This document shows positions 23,043 to 34,329 of a DNA stretch of 64,000 bases, in pieces; the stretch's first letter is position 1; each line of letters opens with the position of its first letter. The position numbers were made by a program, and so were the translations under genes. Origin of the DNA: Molossus alvarezi (lineage: Eukaryota; Chordata; Mammalia; Chiroptera; Molossidae); NCBI GenBank assembly GCA_037176705.1, contig CM073885.1:159702290-159766289 (forward strand), in the 5' to 3' direction. A model generated the notes under the pieces. That model was not told the origin of the DNA, did not search any database, and worked only from the letters and a program-made list of their open reading frames with translations.

Positions 23043-23660
23043 GTTTTGTTGCTTACAAACTACTATACTACACTATTACTTAGAAAAAGACAGTTTTCAA
23101 ATGCCTTCTACTTCAGACTGGTGTGGCATACAGGGGGACTTAGGGTGCGAGAGCCCGGTGTGCTGGGGCAGGGAGGAACCCCAGTGTGTGTCCTCGGCTT
23201 CATGCTGCGGTGCGAATCCTCGCAGGGTGAATCCTCCCAAGTGGCCGGTTTTAATGCTGAGCCTTCTGAACAGGGCCCCCTGGCTCCCGCAGCCACTGCA
23301 AGTGCTCGGGCTCCAGCTCCAGCCATCCTGACCTTGCTACTAAGTGGATACTGAAAAGGACGGAAAGTCACCCCCAAGACGTCCACCAGCTCAGCTTACA
23401 GAATTCTACAGGGAGCGAAGGTCTGCTCAGTGCTGGAGACTGGGCCTGCGGGCAGCGCCAGCACTTGCTGAAGTTCAGCTCTCCCTGAGGGGGCCGCGGT
23501 GGGTCCTGGCAGCCCCTCCTCCGGTGTGCCTGAGCCACGGTTGGAAATTACCCTTGTTTCTGCCCCAGGGAAACAGAGGATGCTGCTGCCCCCCGACTTT
23601 GCTACTTGTAAGTGTGAGAGAAGGAGGCATGTTCCAAGTTGGAAATGAGAATAGGAGTCA
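23043..23660. other. GC-rich single-copy-looking stretch, unidentified
   Basis: From about 23110 to 23640 the DNA is GC-rich with CpGs, and frames are open on both strands (23041-23331 and 23344-23715 plus, 23108-23386 minus). I recognise no protein. It could be a decayed retrocopy or a regulatory stretch. Confidence 0.4.
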
Positions 23661-23678
23661 CTGGGTGAGGAAATTTTA

Positions 23679-23954
23679 TTTTATTTTTATTTTTTTTATT
23701 TATTTATTTTTTTAATCCTCACCGGAGGATATTTTTTCCATTTTTTTGTACAGATAGAGTGGGAGGGAGAGAGAGGAAGGGAGAGAGAGAGAGAAACATC
23801 GACGTGAAGGGACACATCGAGTGGCTGCTACCTGCACGACCAACCAAGGCCGGGGACAAACTGCAACCGAGGTACGTGCCCTTAGCGGGAACCGAACCCG
23901 GGTCTCTCCGGACCGCAGGCCGACGCTCTAACCGCTGAGCCAAACTGGCCAGGG
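23679..23954 (-). mobile_element. Ves SINE (long form)
   Basis: Complete copy with a young-looking head. Perfect 18-bp TSD CTGGGTGAGGAAATTTTA at 23661-23678 and 23955-23972. Confidence 0.97.
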
Positions 23955-23972
23955 CTGGGTGAGGAAATTTTA

Positions 23973-24304
23973 AATTCTTTGCAAGACGGGCCTTTGCTGT
24001 CTATTTACTGAGCTAATCAAAAGCCCAGCTCCAGCTCTCGAGGACCTGGCCAGTCATTGCAAAACAGCATCTCCAGAGGCAGGATTAGCAAAGGGCCTGG
24101 GAAGAAAGGGGGAGTGCTCAGTGGATTGAGGTCACACTCAGCTTCACCTCTGGCTCCACCTAACAGTCCTGAAGTCAGGAAGGAGGCGTGGACCTCAGGG
24201 TTCTCATGAGGAAGGTGTTAGCACAGTGTCTTAGGGGAGAATCACAGGGGAGTGGTCTAAACGCCTTGCAGGTGATCCTCAAGTCCAGCCATAGGCAAGA
24301 CCAT
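23973..24304. other. Unique-looking sequence
   Basis: No element or gene recognised. Confidence 0.5.
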
Positions 24305-24460
24305 ACACTGTTTACCCATTCTATGTTTGATTATGTGTTTGTTTCAGTTTGGAGTTATGACAAATAATCTGCTATGAACATTCTTGCACATGTCTTATGT
24401 TGCTCATATGTACACATTTTGGCTGGTCCCATCCCTAAAGTAGAATTGCTAAATCACAGG
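24305..24460 (-). mobile_element. Old L1 3'UTR fragment
   Basis: 'tctgctatgaacattcttgcacatgtc' and 'ccctaaagtagaattgctaaatcacaggtag' are characteristic of reverse-oriented old L1 3' ends. Confidence 0.7.
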
Positions 24461-24473
24461 TAGAGTGACCATA

Positions 24474-24600
24474 CAAGGTGGGGCAAAAGTAGGTTTATAG
24501 TTGTTCATATAGAAAATAATATAATAATTAATAAATAATATTACCAGATAAACTCTGCTTTTTGTGCTGACAACTGTAAACTTCCTGCCTCTCCCCCCCA
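24474..24600. mobile_element. Mariner-like MITE inside an ancient repeat
   Basis: About 127 bp with inner inverted repeats 'gtaggtttatagttgt' / 'acaactgtaaacttcc' and a 'ggtggggcaaaag' start. It is flanked by TA (24472-24473 and 24601-24602). Removing it joins 'gagtgaccata' to 'tttaagtcatccaaactggg', which reads as one older repeat, so the borders are supported. Confidence 0.72.
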
Positions 24601-24708
24601 TATTTAAGTCATCCAAACTGGGACATTTTGAGAGTAAGGAATAATATTTAAAAATAATTAATATTTATTTATTGACCACCAAATTGGCTTAATAAATTGA
24701 TAGACCTA

Positions 24709-24818
24709 GGCCTGGCCAGGTAGCTCTGCTGGTTAGAACATCATCCAGATACAGTACGCCAAGGTCCCCAGGGCACGTGCAAGAATCAACCAATGAACGC
24801 ATAAATGGAACAACAAAT

Positions 24819-24855
<37 letters not shown>

Positions 24856-24894
24856 TAAATCAATTCAAATTTTTTTTAATTTAAAAAAATTTAT
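24709..24894 (+). mobile_element. Bat tRNA-derived SINE, third subfamily
   Basis: 'CCTGGCCAGGTAGCTCTGCTGGTTAGAACATCATCC', 'CAACCAATGAACGCATAAATGG' and '(CT)n' mark a family distinct from the two main Ves forms. TAGACCTA occurs before it (24701-24708) and again only after the next SINE (about 25124), so that SINE sits in its tail. Confidence 0.8.
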
Positions 24895-25118
24895 AGCCCT
24901 GGCTGGTTTGGCTCAGCAGTTAGAGTGTTGGCCCATGGACCAGAGAGACCCAGGTTCGGTTCCCACTAGGGGCACGTGCCACAGTTGGGGTCGTGTGGGT
25001 GGCAACCAGTTGATGTATCTCTCTCACATTGATGTTTTTCTCTCTCTTTCTTCCTCTCTCCCTCCCCCTCTATCTGAAGATAAATGCAAAAATGTCCTTG
25101 GGTGAGGATTTAAAGAAA
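24895..25118 (+). mobile_element. Ves SINE (long form, mid-deleted), nested in the previous SINE's tail
   Basis: Head 'AGCCCTGGCTGGTTTGGCTCAGC' and tail 'GTCCTTGGGTGAGGAT'. It lacks the 'GTTTGTCCCCGGCCC' segment. Nesting is inferred from the flanking TAGACCTA repeats. Confidence 0.88.
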
Positions 25119-25454
25119 AAATGTATAGACCTATACAAAGATGTTCAAAACTTATTTTCAAAAATAAAACCCTTCTAATATATTAAAATAGCATATATTC
25201 ATGTACATTAAAGTAAAACTCTGAAGTGTTCATATTTTTAATCTAAATATATTTTTTTCAAAATCAGGATAACTATTCTTGGTACATATTCATATATATA
25301 AATTAAAGCTTTAGCCACATCTAGTGTTTTTTCTGAAGAGCATCTATTTTAATGTGGTCTTATTAATATGTTTTGTAAAACTGCTTGCAAAATTTCACTG
25401 AAGTTGCATTTATGCTAAATTAATTTGGTGGTTGATGCTTCCGACAGACTCTAC
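25119..25454. other. AT-rich sequence, nothing recognised
   Basis: No gene or clear element. Confidence 0.5.
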
Positions 25455-25500
25455 TCTGGCCGGTTTGGCTCAGCAGTTAGAGCGTGGGCCTGTGGTCCTA
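25455..25500 (+). mobile_element. Ves SINE head fragment (46 bp)
   Basis: Only the tRNA-like head 'CTGGCCGGTTTGGCTCAGCAG...GGCCTGTGGTCCTA' is present. It stops abruptly where the TSD of the next, opposite-strand SINE begins. Confidence 0.8.
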
Positions 25501-25512
25501 AGAATGTTTTTT

Positions 25513-25748
25513 GTTTATTTTTTCATTCATGCCTGAGGATATTTTCCCACTGAATCTTTTAGATAGAGAGGAAGGGAGAGAAGGAGGGAGAGAGAAATAA
25601 CAATTTGAGAGAGACACATCGATTGGTTGCCTCCCACAGTACCCGGGGACCGAACTGCAACAGAGGTACATGCCCTTGATAGGAATCAAAACCGTGACTC
25701 TTTGGTCCACGGGCCAACACTGTACCACTAAGCCAAACAGGCCAGGCC
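25513..25748 (-). mobile_element. Ves SINE (long form)
   Basis: Minus-strand copy. Flanks AGAATGTTTTT (25501) and AGAATGTATTTTT (25753) form an imperfect TSD. Confidence 0.92.
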
Positions 25749-25764
25749 TCATAGAATGTATTTT

Positions 25765-26419
25765 TAATACAAATGGTCTCTCTACAGATTCTGAGGTACC
25801 TAATAAGCTCAGAGCAAAGTCTGCTAAATGGGGAATAATCTCAATTCTAGTTTTTGTCATTTTGAAATGTATAAGTATTCATGCCCAATATCTCCCACAG
25901 ATACTACCATTGTGTTTCTATTCAGAATACCTTTCTTCAGGAAATGTTTTAATAAGCAAAAGTTATAAAATAAGTTGACTATAAATTTTTTCAAATTTTT
26001 TTGTTACATGTATTTACAGCAAAATTATAGGACATCTCAATTTGATTTCTCTCTGGTTAGAATATAAATATATCCAATTAAAATTAAGAACTGTTAAACA
26101 TGTCAATATATTTTATAGTACAGTATCAAAGTGAGATCTGGTATAGCATTTGCCTTGTCATCGTGTAATTTGTTCAGTCTCCCACCCCTGCCGCCTCTTA
26201 TAGAGATAGTTCAGTGCCTTTATGATTACATGCTTGGTTTTCAACAATTCAAGTTGCTGAAAGTTTCAAAAGTTGCAGTTTTTGGTGCTCAATTTGATTA
26301 AGATTTTCAATAAATTCTGAACAAAATTCAACCAAAATATAGAGGTTCCTTTTCTAATACCAGTTTCAGGATATTAGGTATACTGAAAAAGTAATATTTA
26401 AATGTTCAGGTATATCACA
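25765..26419. other. AT-rich sequence, nothing recognised
   Basis: No gene or clear element; possibly further remains of old L1. Confidence 0.45.
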
Positions 26420-26717
26420 CTTTGTTCATCCATTTGTCCATTGGCGAACATTTGAGTCTGTTCCATCTTTTGGCTATTAGGAATAATGCTGCTATGAGCA
26501 TTAGTGTGCAAGTATCTGTTTAAGTTCCTGCTTTCAGTTCTTTTGGGTACATACCTAGAGGTGGAATTGCTGGATCATACAGTAATTCTCTATTTAACAT
26601 TTTGAGAGATCACCATATTATTTTCTACAGTGGCTACAACACCATTTTACGTCCCCACCAGCAATGCACAAAGGTTCTAATTGTCCAATTGTTACACATC
26701 CTCACTATATTCCTTTC

Positions 26718-26742
26718 ATACATATATATATATATATATATA
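26718..26742. repeat. (AT)n microsatellite
   Basis: About 12 AT units within the old L1. Confidence 0.95.
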
Positions 26743-26822
26743 CACACAACCATCCTAGTGTATGTGAAATGGATCTCATTGTGACTTTTATTTGTGTTTC
26801 TCTATACTAGTCATGTTGAGCT

Positions 26823-26875
26823 TTTTTTTTTTTTTTGCATTTATCTTCAGATAGAGTCGGAGGGAGCAAGGGAAG

Positions 26876-26907
<32 letters not shown>

Positions 26908-27046
26908 TCGACTGGTTGCCACCCACACAATCCAAACTGGGCCGGGGAAAAACCACAACTGAGGTACATGCTCTCAGCAGGAACCGAACCTGGAACTCTC
27001 TAGTCTATGGGCTGACACTCTAGCCACTGAGCCAAACTGGCCAGGG
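26823..27046 (-). mobile_element. Ves SINE (long form)
   Basis: T-run, 'TTTATCTTCAGATAGAG', (GA)n tract, head 'CAAACTGGCCAGGGC' at the right. The 3' tail is shortened. Flanks TTGAGC and CTGAGT suggest a weak TSD. Confidence 0.9.
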
Positions 27047-27255
27047 CTGAGTGGTTTTTTATTTGTTACTTTTATATCTTTTTTGGAGAAATGTATATAC
27101 AAATCTTTTCCCCACTTTTTGAGTTGTTTGTTTTTTTGTTAACTTCTAAGGATTCTTTAAATAATCTAGATATTAATCTCTTATCAGATATGTGATTTGC
27201 AAATATTTTCTCCCTTTCTGTGGGTTTTCTTTTCACTCTTTTGATAGTGTCTTTT

Positions 27256-27493
27256 TTTTTTAAGCCTCATCCAAGGACATTTTTTTCCCATATTTTGTTC
27301 AGATAGAGTGGGAGGGAGAGAAAGAGAGAGAAACATCGACATGAAAAAGACACATCAAGTGGCTGCCACCTGCACGACCCAACCAGGGCAGGGACAAACT
27401 GCAACCGAGGCACGCACCCTTAGTGGAAACTGAACCCGGGTCTCTCTGGACTGTAGGCCTACGCTCTAACTGCTGAGCCAAACCGGCCAGGAC
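27256..27493 (-). mobile_element. Ves SINE (long form)
   Basis: Complete copy. Perfect 13-bp TSD GATAGTGTCTTTT at 27243-27255 and 27494-27506. Confidence 0.96.
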
Positions 27494-27520
27494 GATAGTG
27501 TCTTTTAATGCTGAAAATAA

Positions 27521-28242
27521 TAGCATATCTTTTTGACACTTTAACAAATATATGGGGACCACAGCCAGTTCCAACTACATTGCTACTCCATTGGTTTCTT
27601 AATTTATTAAGAATATTGTTAACCTCAATGCAGTGCTATACCAAAATTTGTATTTGTATTGTCAGCACAAAAATATTCAGTGTTGAATGTTTTAAACAAA
27701 TCTAGGAGCATTCACCACCATGTCATACAGTTTGCCTTTGATAGAAGGAATTTTAAAGCCTTACCTTGATTCCATGAATTAGAGATAAAAATTCAAGCAT
27801 TACTAAAATAATCTATCTGAGGCATCAATGACTCTGTTAAAACACTGTTATTCAACTGTTTAAAAACTATTTGTTCTGTGAATAGAGCTACCACTTTGCA
27901 TTTTGTGTTTGCACAAGAAAATTCAAAATTTAAAAATGAGCAAAATCAATTTGCAGTGGTCATTTGATAATAATATAAAGTCATGCTTTATGAACTGATA
28001 TGTAAACTCACATTTGTGGCTACTTACAGCCATCCTAAAACACCAAACACTTTAATACATATGCAGATATTTCTTCAGTGCATTTATGTCTGTGGTCAGC
28101 GATATCACCCTGTAATTATATTATTTCACAAATATTTTGTGAAAATAATTATTTTGTCATCACCATGTTGAAAATCTAAAACAGTACTTCATTTTTAAAA
28201 TTAAATATGCATTTTTATTTATTTGAGCTCATTGCTCCCAAG
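27521..28242. other. AT-rich sequence, nothing recognised
   Basis: No gene or clear element. Confidence 0.45.
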
Positions 28243-28256
28243 AAAATTTATTGTGA

Positions 28257-28280
28257 GATTCCAAAATGGCGGCAGAGTGA
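28257..28280 (+). promoter_or_regulatory. YY1-like site at the L1 5' end
   Basis: CCAAAATGGCGGC at +5 of the element resembles the YY1 core (AAnATGGCGGC) that sets the transcription start in other L1 lineages. Inferred by motif only. Confidence 0.5.
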
Positions 28281-29035
28281 ATGGAAACTACACAGACCAT
28301 CTCCCAGGACCAAAGTGGAATTACAACTAAAATAAAGACAAATAGTTGGGAAAAGGCAACAGAAAAGCAGCTTGCGAGGACCATATAACCAGGGACACAA
28401 AATTGATCCTAGTAGGATTGCAGAGACGTGAGAGAGGGCTGGGAGCCCACAAACAGCAGCAGTCTTTGCTGTGAGTGGCACCCTCAGGTTTAAACTGCCA
28501 AGCGACTCCACAGCGCAGAGCTGGGACAGAGGCTAAAATAGCCCAGCCACTCACCTTGGGCACTGGCAGAGGGAAGGCAGACTGGACTGGAACTGTGTGG
28601 GAACACTCAGGACTTGGAGGGTGCACAGAGCTTCTGCTGAGTTGTGGCCACGTAGGACAGTGGCCATCTTACTCCTTCCCAGAGCCCCTCCCTCAGAGAT
28701 TCAACCCCAACCAGGTAGGCTATTGGAATGCAAATTGAGGCTAATTAACAACCAGCATCTTCCCTTATGCTGAACACCTGAGGGAGTTTTTCATTCAACT
28801 GAGAACCCAAGACTCTTTAAGTAACCATGATTAATAGCATCCAGGCAAAAAGCTGGAGGATAACTGAACCATTCCTGGGCTTACAACTCTACCCAGGAAA
28901 GTAAGACTTGTCAGCAGTTTATAAGGTGGGTTCTCATATGCCCATCCAAACCCAGTAGAGAGAGCCACAAACAGCAGAACACCAACACCCACAGGGAAAA
29001 TCTGGCAGGCTCCAAAACCCACTTAGACAGCCAAA

Positions 29036-29950
29036 ATGGTGAAACAAAGAAACAAATCCAAAATGAAAGAACAAGACACATCTACAGAAGATGAGACAAA
29101 TAAAATGCAGGTAAGCCAGTTAACAGAGCTAAAATTCAGAGCCATGATCTGGAGAAAGCTCAACAGCATGAGTAAGGACATCAACACCATGAGTAAAGAC
29201 ATACAAACATTAAAAATCAACCAACTGGAAATGAAAAACCACCAAGAAGAAATGAAGACTGACATAGCAAAAATAAAGAACACGTTGGAAGAACTAAACA
29301 GCAGAGTAAAGGAACCTGAGGCCTCCATAAGTAATTTACAAGACAGGATAAAAAAATCAACCAATCAGAAAACCAAAAGGAAAAAATAATTAAAAAAACA
29401 GGAAGACAGCTTAAGAGAACTGTGGGACAACTGGAAACGGAATAATAGTCACATCATAGGAGTCCTCGAAGAAGAAAATGAGTAAGGGTTAGAGAATAAA
29501 TTTGAAGAAATAGTGACAGAAAACTTCTCTAATTTGGTGAAGAAGAAGGCATTTAAGTGCAAGAAGCACAGAGAGCCCCAAGTAAAAAGAACCCAAACAG
29601 GCCAACACCAAGACATATGGTAATTAAAATGCCAAAAATTAAAGACAAAGAATCCTAAAGGCAGCAAGAGATAAGCAACAGTTACCTACAAAGGAAACCC
29701 CATAAGGCTCTCAGCTGACTTCTCAACAGAAGCACTACAAGCCAGAAGGGAATGGCAGAAACTAATCAAGGTCGTGAAAATCAAGAATCTGAATCCAAGA
29801 CTACTCTACCCAGCAAGGCTATCATTCAAAATAGAAGGTCAAATAAAGAGCTTCTAAGACCAGGAGAAAAAAAAAAAAAAAAAGGCTAAGAAAATGCATT
29901 AGCACCAAACCAGCACTGCAAGAAATGTTAAAAGGACTGCTGTAATTAGT
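29036..29950 (+). pseudogene. L1 ORF1, broken
   Basis: It starts MVKQRNKSKMKEQDTSTEDE with a coiled-coil-rich N-terminus (LNSMSKDINTMSKDIQTL...KNTLEELNSRV) to a stop near 29389. The RRM/C-terminal portions continue in other frames ('caacagaagcactacaagccagaagggaatggcag' encodes the RREWQ region). Multiple frameshifts. Confidence 0.9.
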
Positions 29951-29991
29951 AGAAGAAATAGGGGGAAAAAATATAACCACAGTACACAAAA

Positions 29992-32900
29992 ATGGCAATA
30001 AATAAGTACATATCAATAATCACCTTAAATGTAAATGGTTTGAATGCTCCCATAAAAAGACACAGAGTAGCTGATTGGATAAAAAAGCATGACTCATATA
30101 TATGTTGTTTACAAGAGACCCACCTCATAACAAAAGACTCACATAGGTTGAAAGTGAAGGGATGGAAAAAAATCTTCCAAGAAAATGGAAAGAAAAAGAA
30201 AGATGAGGTAGCAATACTCATATCTGATAAAATAGATTTCAAAATGAAGGCCATAACTAGAGACAAAGAAGGCCACTACATAATATTGAAAGCATCTATC
30301 CAACACGAAGATATAACCTTGGTAAACATATATTCACCCAATATAGGAGCACCAAAATACATTTTAAATCTTCTGGAGGACTTCAAAGGAGAAACTGACA
30401 GCAATACAATCATAGCAGGGGACTTCAACACCCCGCTCACATCACTGGATAGATCCTCTAGATAAAAAATTAGCAAGGAAACAGACTCTAAACAAAGCAC
30501 TAAATCAATGGATTTAATAGATATCTACAGAGAATTACACCCCAAAACTACAGAATTCACATTCTTCTCAAGTGCACATGGGACATTTTCAAAGATAGAC
30601 CACATATGAGAGCGCAAACTAAGTCTCTACAAGTTCAAGAAGACTGAAATTATATCAAGCATCTTCTCAGATCAAAATGGCATGAAACTAGAAATCAATT
30701 GCAACAAAAACATGCAAAGATATTTGAACACATGGAGGCTAAATAGCATGTTATTAAACAACAAATGGGTTACCAAGGAGATCAAGGAAGAAATTAAAAA
30801 CTTCCTGGAAACCAATGAAAATGAACACACAACAACACAAAATCTATGGGATGCAGCGAAAGCAGTTCTCAGAGGGAAGTTCATAGCACTACAGGCCTAC
30901 GTCAAGAAACAAGAAAAATCTCTAATAGACTATCTAACCTCACAACTTAAAGAACTAGAGAGCAAACAAAAAGAAAACCCCAGAGAAAGTAGAAGAAAGG
31001 AAATAGTAAAGATCAGAGAAGAAATAAATGACATAGAGACCAAAGAAACAATTCAAAGAATCAGTGAAACCAAGAGCTGGTTTTTCAAAAAGATAAAATT
31101 GATGAACCCTTAGCTAGAGTTACCAAAAGCAGAGAGAAAACCCAAATACACAAAATCAGAAATGAAAGAGAAGTAACAACAGACACCACAGAAATACAAA
31201 GGATCATTAACAAATACTATGAACAATTATATGACAACAAATTTGACAATCTAAGCAAAATGGACAAATTTCTAGAAACACATAGTCTCCCAAAACTGAA
31301 GCAGGAAGAGATAGACAACTTAAACAGACAAAGAACAACAAAAGAAGTTGAAAATGTAATCAAGACTCTCCCAGCAAACAAAAGCCCAGGCCTGGATGGC
31401 TTCACAGGGGAGTTTAACCAAACATTCAAAGAAGAACTAATACCCATTCTCCTCAAACTATTACAAAAAATTCAAGAAGGAACACTTCCAAACTCATTTT
31501 ATGAGGCCAGAATATTCTAATTCCAAAACCAGAAAAAGACAATACAAAGAAAGAAAACTACAGGCCAATATCCCTGATGAACAAAGATGCGAAAATCATG
31601 AACAACATACTAGCAAATAGGATCCAGCAATACATCAAAAAAATTATTCACCATGACCAAGTGGGATTCATCCCAGGGATGCAAGGCTGGTACAATATTT
31701 GAAAATCAATAAATGTGATACACCACATAAATAAAATGAAGAATAAAAACCATATGATCATATCAATAGATGCCGAAAAAGCCTTTGACAAACTCCAGCA
31801 TCCATTTCTGATAAAAAAAAAAAAAGCTCAGCAATGTGGGAATAGAGGAATCATATCTCAACATAATAAAGGCCATATATGAAAGACCTACAGCCAACAT
31901 CATACTCAATGAGAAAAAACTAACAGCATTTCCCTTAAGAACTGGAACAAGACAGGGATGTCCACTTTCACCACTCTTATTTAACACAGTACTGGAAGTC
32001 TTAGCCACAGCAATCAGACAAGAAGAAAGAATAAAAGAGATCCAAATTGGAAAGGAGGAAGTAAAACTGTCATTATTTGCAGATGACATGATATTATACA
32101 TAGAAAACCCTAAAGACTCCATCAAAAATCTACTAGACTTAATAAATAAATTTGGCAAAGTAGTAGGATACAAAATTAATGTCAAAAAATCAGCGGCATT
32201 CTTATACCCCAATGATGAACTCAAGAAAGAGAAACTGAATAAACAGTTCCATTTACCATCATGGCAAAAAAAATTAAGATACCTAGGAATAAACTTAACC
32301 AAAGAAGTAAAGGACCTATTTGCAGAAAACTACAGGTCATTGAAAGAAGAAATAGAGGAAGATATAAAAAAGTGGAAGCACATACCTTGCTCATAGATTG
32401 AAAGAATTAACATCATTAAAATGCCCGTACTACCCAAAGCAATCTATAAATTCAATGCAATCCCCATCAAAATACCGACGACATACTTCACAGAACTAGA
32501 ACAAATACTTCAAAAGTTCATATGGAACCAAAAAAGACCTCAAATAGCCACAGCAATCTTGAAAAAGAAGAACAAACTTGGAGGGATCACATTACCAGAT
32601 TTCAGGTTATACTACAAAGCCACTGTAATCAAAACAGCCTTGTACTGGTACAAGAACAGGCAGATAGATCAATGGAACAGAATAGAGAACCCAGAAATGG
32701 ACTCAAGACAATATGCTCAATTAATATTTGACAAAGGGGGAAAGAGCATACAGTGGAGTAAAGACAACCTCTTTAATATATGGTGTTGGGAAAATTGGAC
32801 AGCTACATTCAAAAAAATGAAACTAGACCATCAACTTACACCATACACAAAAATAAACTCAAAATGGATAAAAGACTTAATTGTGACTCATGAATCCATA

Positions 32901-33480
32901 AAAATCCTAGAAGAAAATGTAGGCAACAAAATTTCAGACATCAGACACAGAAGAATTTTCACTGATATATCACCTAAGGCAACAGAAACAAAGGAAAAAA
33001 TGAACATATGGGACTATATCAAACTAAAAAGCTTCTGCACAGCAAAAGAAACAACCACCAAAATGGAAAGGTTACCCACTATATGGGAGAGCATAATTGC
33101 CAATGATACATCAGATAAGGGGTTAATTTCCAAAATATATAGAGTGCTCATGCAGCTCAACAAAAGGAAGACAAAGAATCCAATTAAAAAATGGGCAGAG
33201 GAGCTGAACAGACACCTCTCCAAACAGGATATACAAATGGCCAAGAGACATATGAAGAAATGCTCAACATCACTCATCATCAGAGAGATGCAAATTAAAA
33301 CAACAATGAGGTATCACCTCACACCTGTCAGAATGGCCACCACCAACAAATCATCAAACAACAAGTGTTGGTGAGGGTGTGGAGAAAATGGGACTCTAGT
33401 ACACTGCTCGTGGGAATGCAGAGTGGTGCAGCCGCTATGGAAAACTATATGGTGTTACCTCAAAAAATTAAAAATTGAAT
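29992..33480 (+). pseudogene. L1 ORF2, broken
   Basis: It starts MAINKYISIITLNVNGLNAP with the endonuclease QETH motif (CCLQETHL), reads to a stop at 30463-30465, and resumes in segments 30682-31113, 31260-31520, 31836-32396 (RT with [10 protein letters not shown]) and 32421-33374. The zinc knuckle is cut by a stop where the 1-3848 copy has Gln (after 'AACAAGTGTTGG', 33361-33372). Not able to encode a full protein. Confidence 0.93.
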
Positions 33481-34101
33481 TTCCATTTGACCCAGTGATC
33501 TCACTTTTAGGAATATACCCTAAGAAGCCTGAAACACCAATCAGAAAGAATATATGTACCCCTATGTTCACAGCAGCACTATTTACAATTGCTAAGATAT
33601 AGAAACAGCCCGAGTGTCCATCAGTAGACGAATGGATAAAAAAGCTGTGGTACATATACACAATGAAGTACTATGCAGGTGTAAGAAAGAAAGATCTCTT
33701 ATCCTTTGAGACAACATGGAGGGACCTGGAGAGTATTATCCTAAGTGAAACAAATCAAGCAGAGAAAGACAAATATCACATGATCTCACTTATTTGTGGA
33801 ATATAATGAACATAACAGTCTGAGGAACAGGGTAGACCCAGAGACGTAAAAGTAGAGTACAGATTGACAACCCTCAGAAGAGGAGGTAGGGACTGCGGGG
33901 GGGTAGGGGGGGATAAACCACAGAACTTATATGCATGTACACATAACCAATAAACACGGACAACAAAGCTGGAGACAGGATGGGGGGATTGGGGAGAGAG
34001 GGTCAGTGCGATAAAAAGGAGAAACATGTGTAACAAAAATAAATTAATAAATGCATAACAACAACAACAAAAATTTATTGTGAAATAAAAATGTATTACC
34101 A

Positions 34102-34320
34102 CCTGGCTGGTGTGGCTCAGTGGTTAACCATTGACCCGTGCACCAAGAGGTTGTTGGTTCAATTCCCAGTCAGGACACATGCCCAGGTTGTGGGCCCAAT
34201 CCCCAGTGGGAGGCACCCAGGAGGTAGCCAATTAGTGTTCTTTCTCATCGATGTTTCTATCTCTCTCTCCCTCTCCCTTCCTCTCTCTCTAAAGTCAATA
34301 AAGAAAAAATGTTTTTTTAA
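34102..34320 (+). mobile_element. Ves SINE (short form)
   Basis: Complete short-form copy just past the 3' TSD of the L1. TSD GTATTACCA at 34093-34101 and 34321-34329. Confidence 0.93.
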
Positions 34321-34329
34321 GTATTACCA

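Larger units (their letters stand above)
26420..27520 (-). mobile_element. Old L1 3' region with two SINE insertions
   Basis: Reverse-oriented old L1 text runs through 'ttgttcatccatttgtccattggcgaac', 'tacatacctagaggtggaattgctggatcatac', 'acgtccccaccagcaatgcac' and, after a SINE, 'agatattaatctcttatcagatatgtgatttgcaaat'. Two SINEs split it at 26823-27046 and 27256-27493. Confidence 0.88.
28257..34069 (+). mobile_element. L1 retrotransposon with both ends, flanked by TSD
   Basis: 5.8 kb with a 5'UTR (28257-29035), ORF1 (29036 to about 29950), ORF2 (from 29992) and a 3'UTR with an A-rich end. The perfect 14-bp TSD AAAATTTATTGTGA at 28243-28256 and 34070-34083 shows that both ends are real. The 5' end 'GATTCCAAAATGGCGGCAGAG' carries a YY1-like core (AAAATGGCGGC) as in other mammalian L1 promoters. 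Frameshifts and stops make it inactive. Its 5' end differs from that of the HAL1-like elements. Confidence 0.96.
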
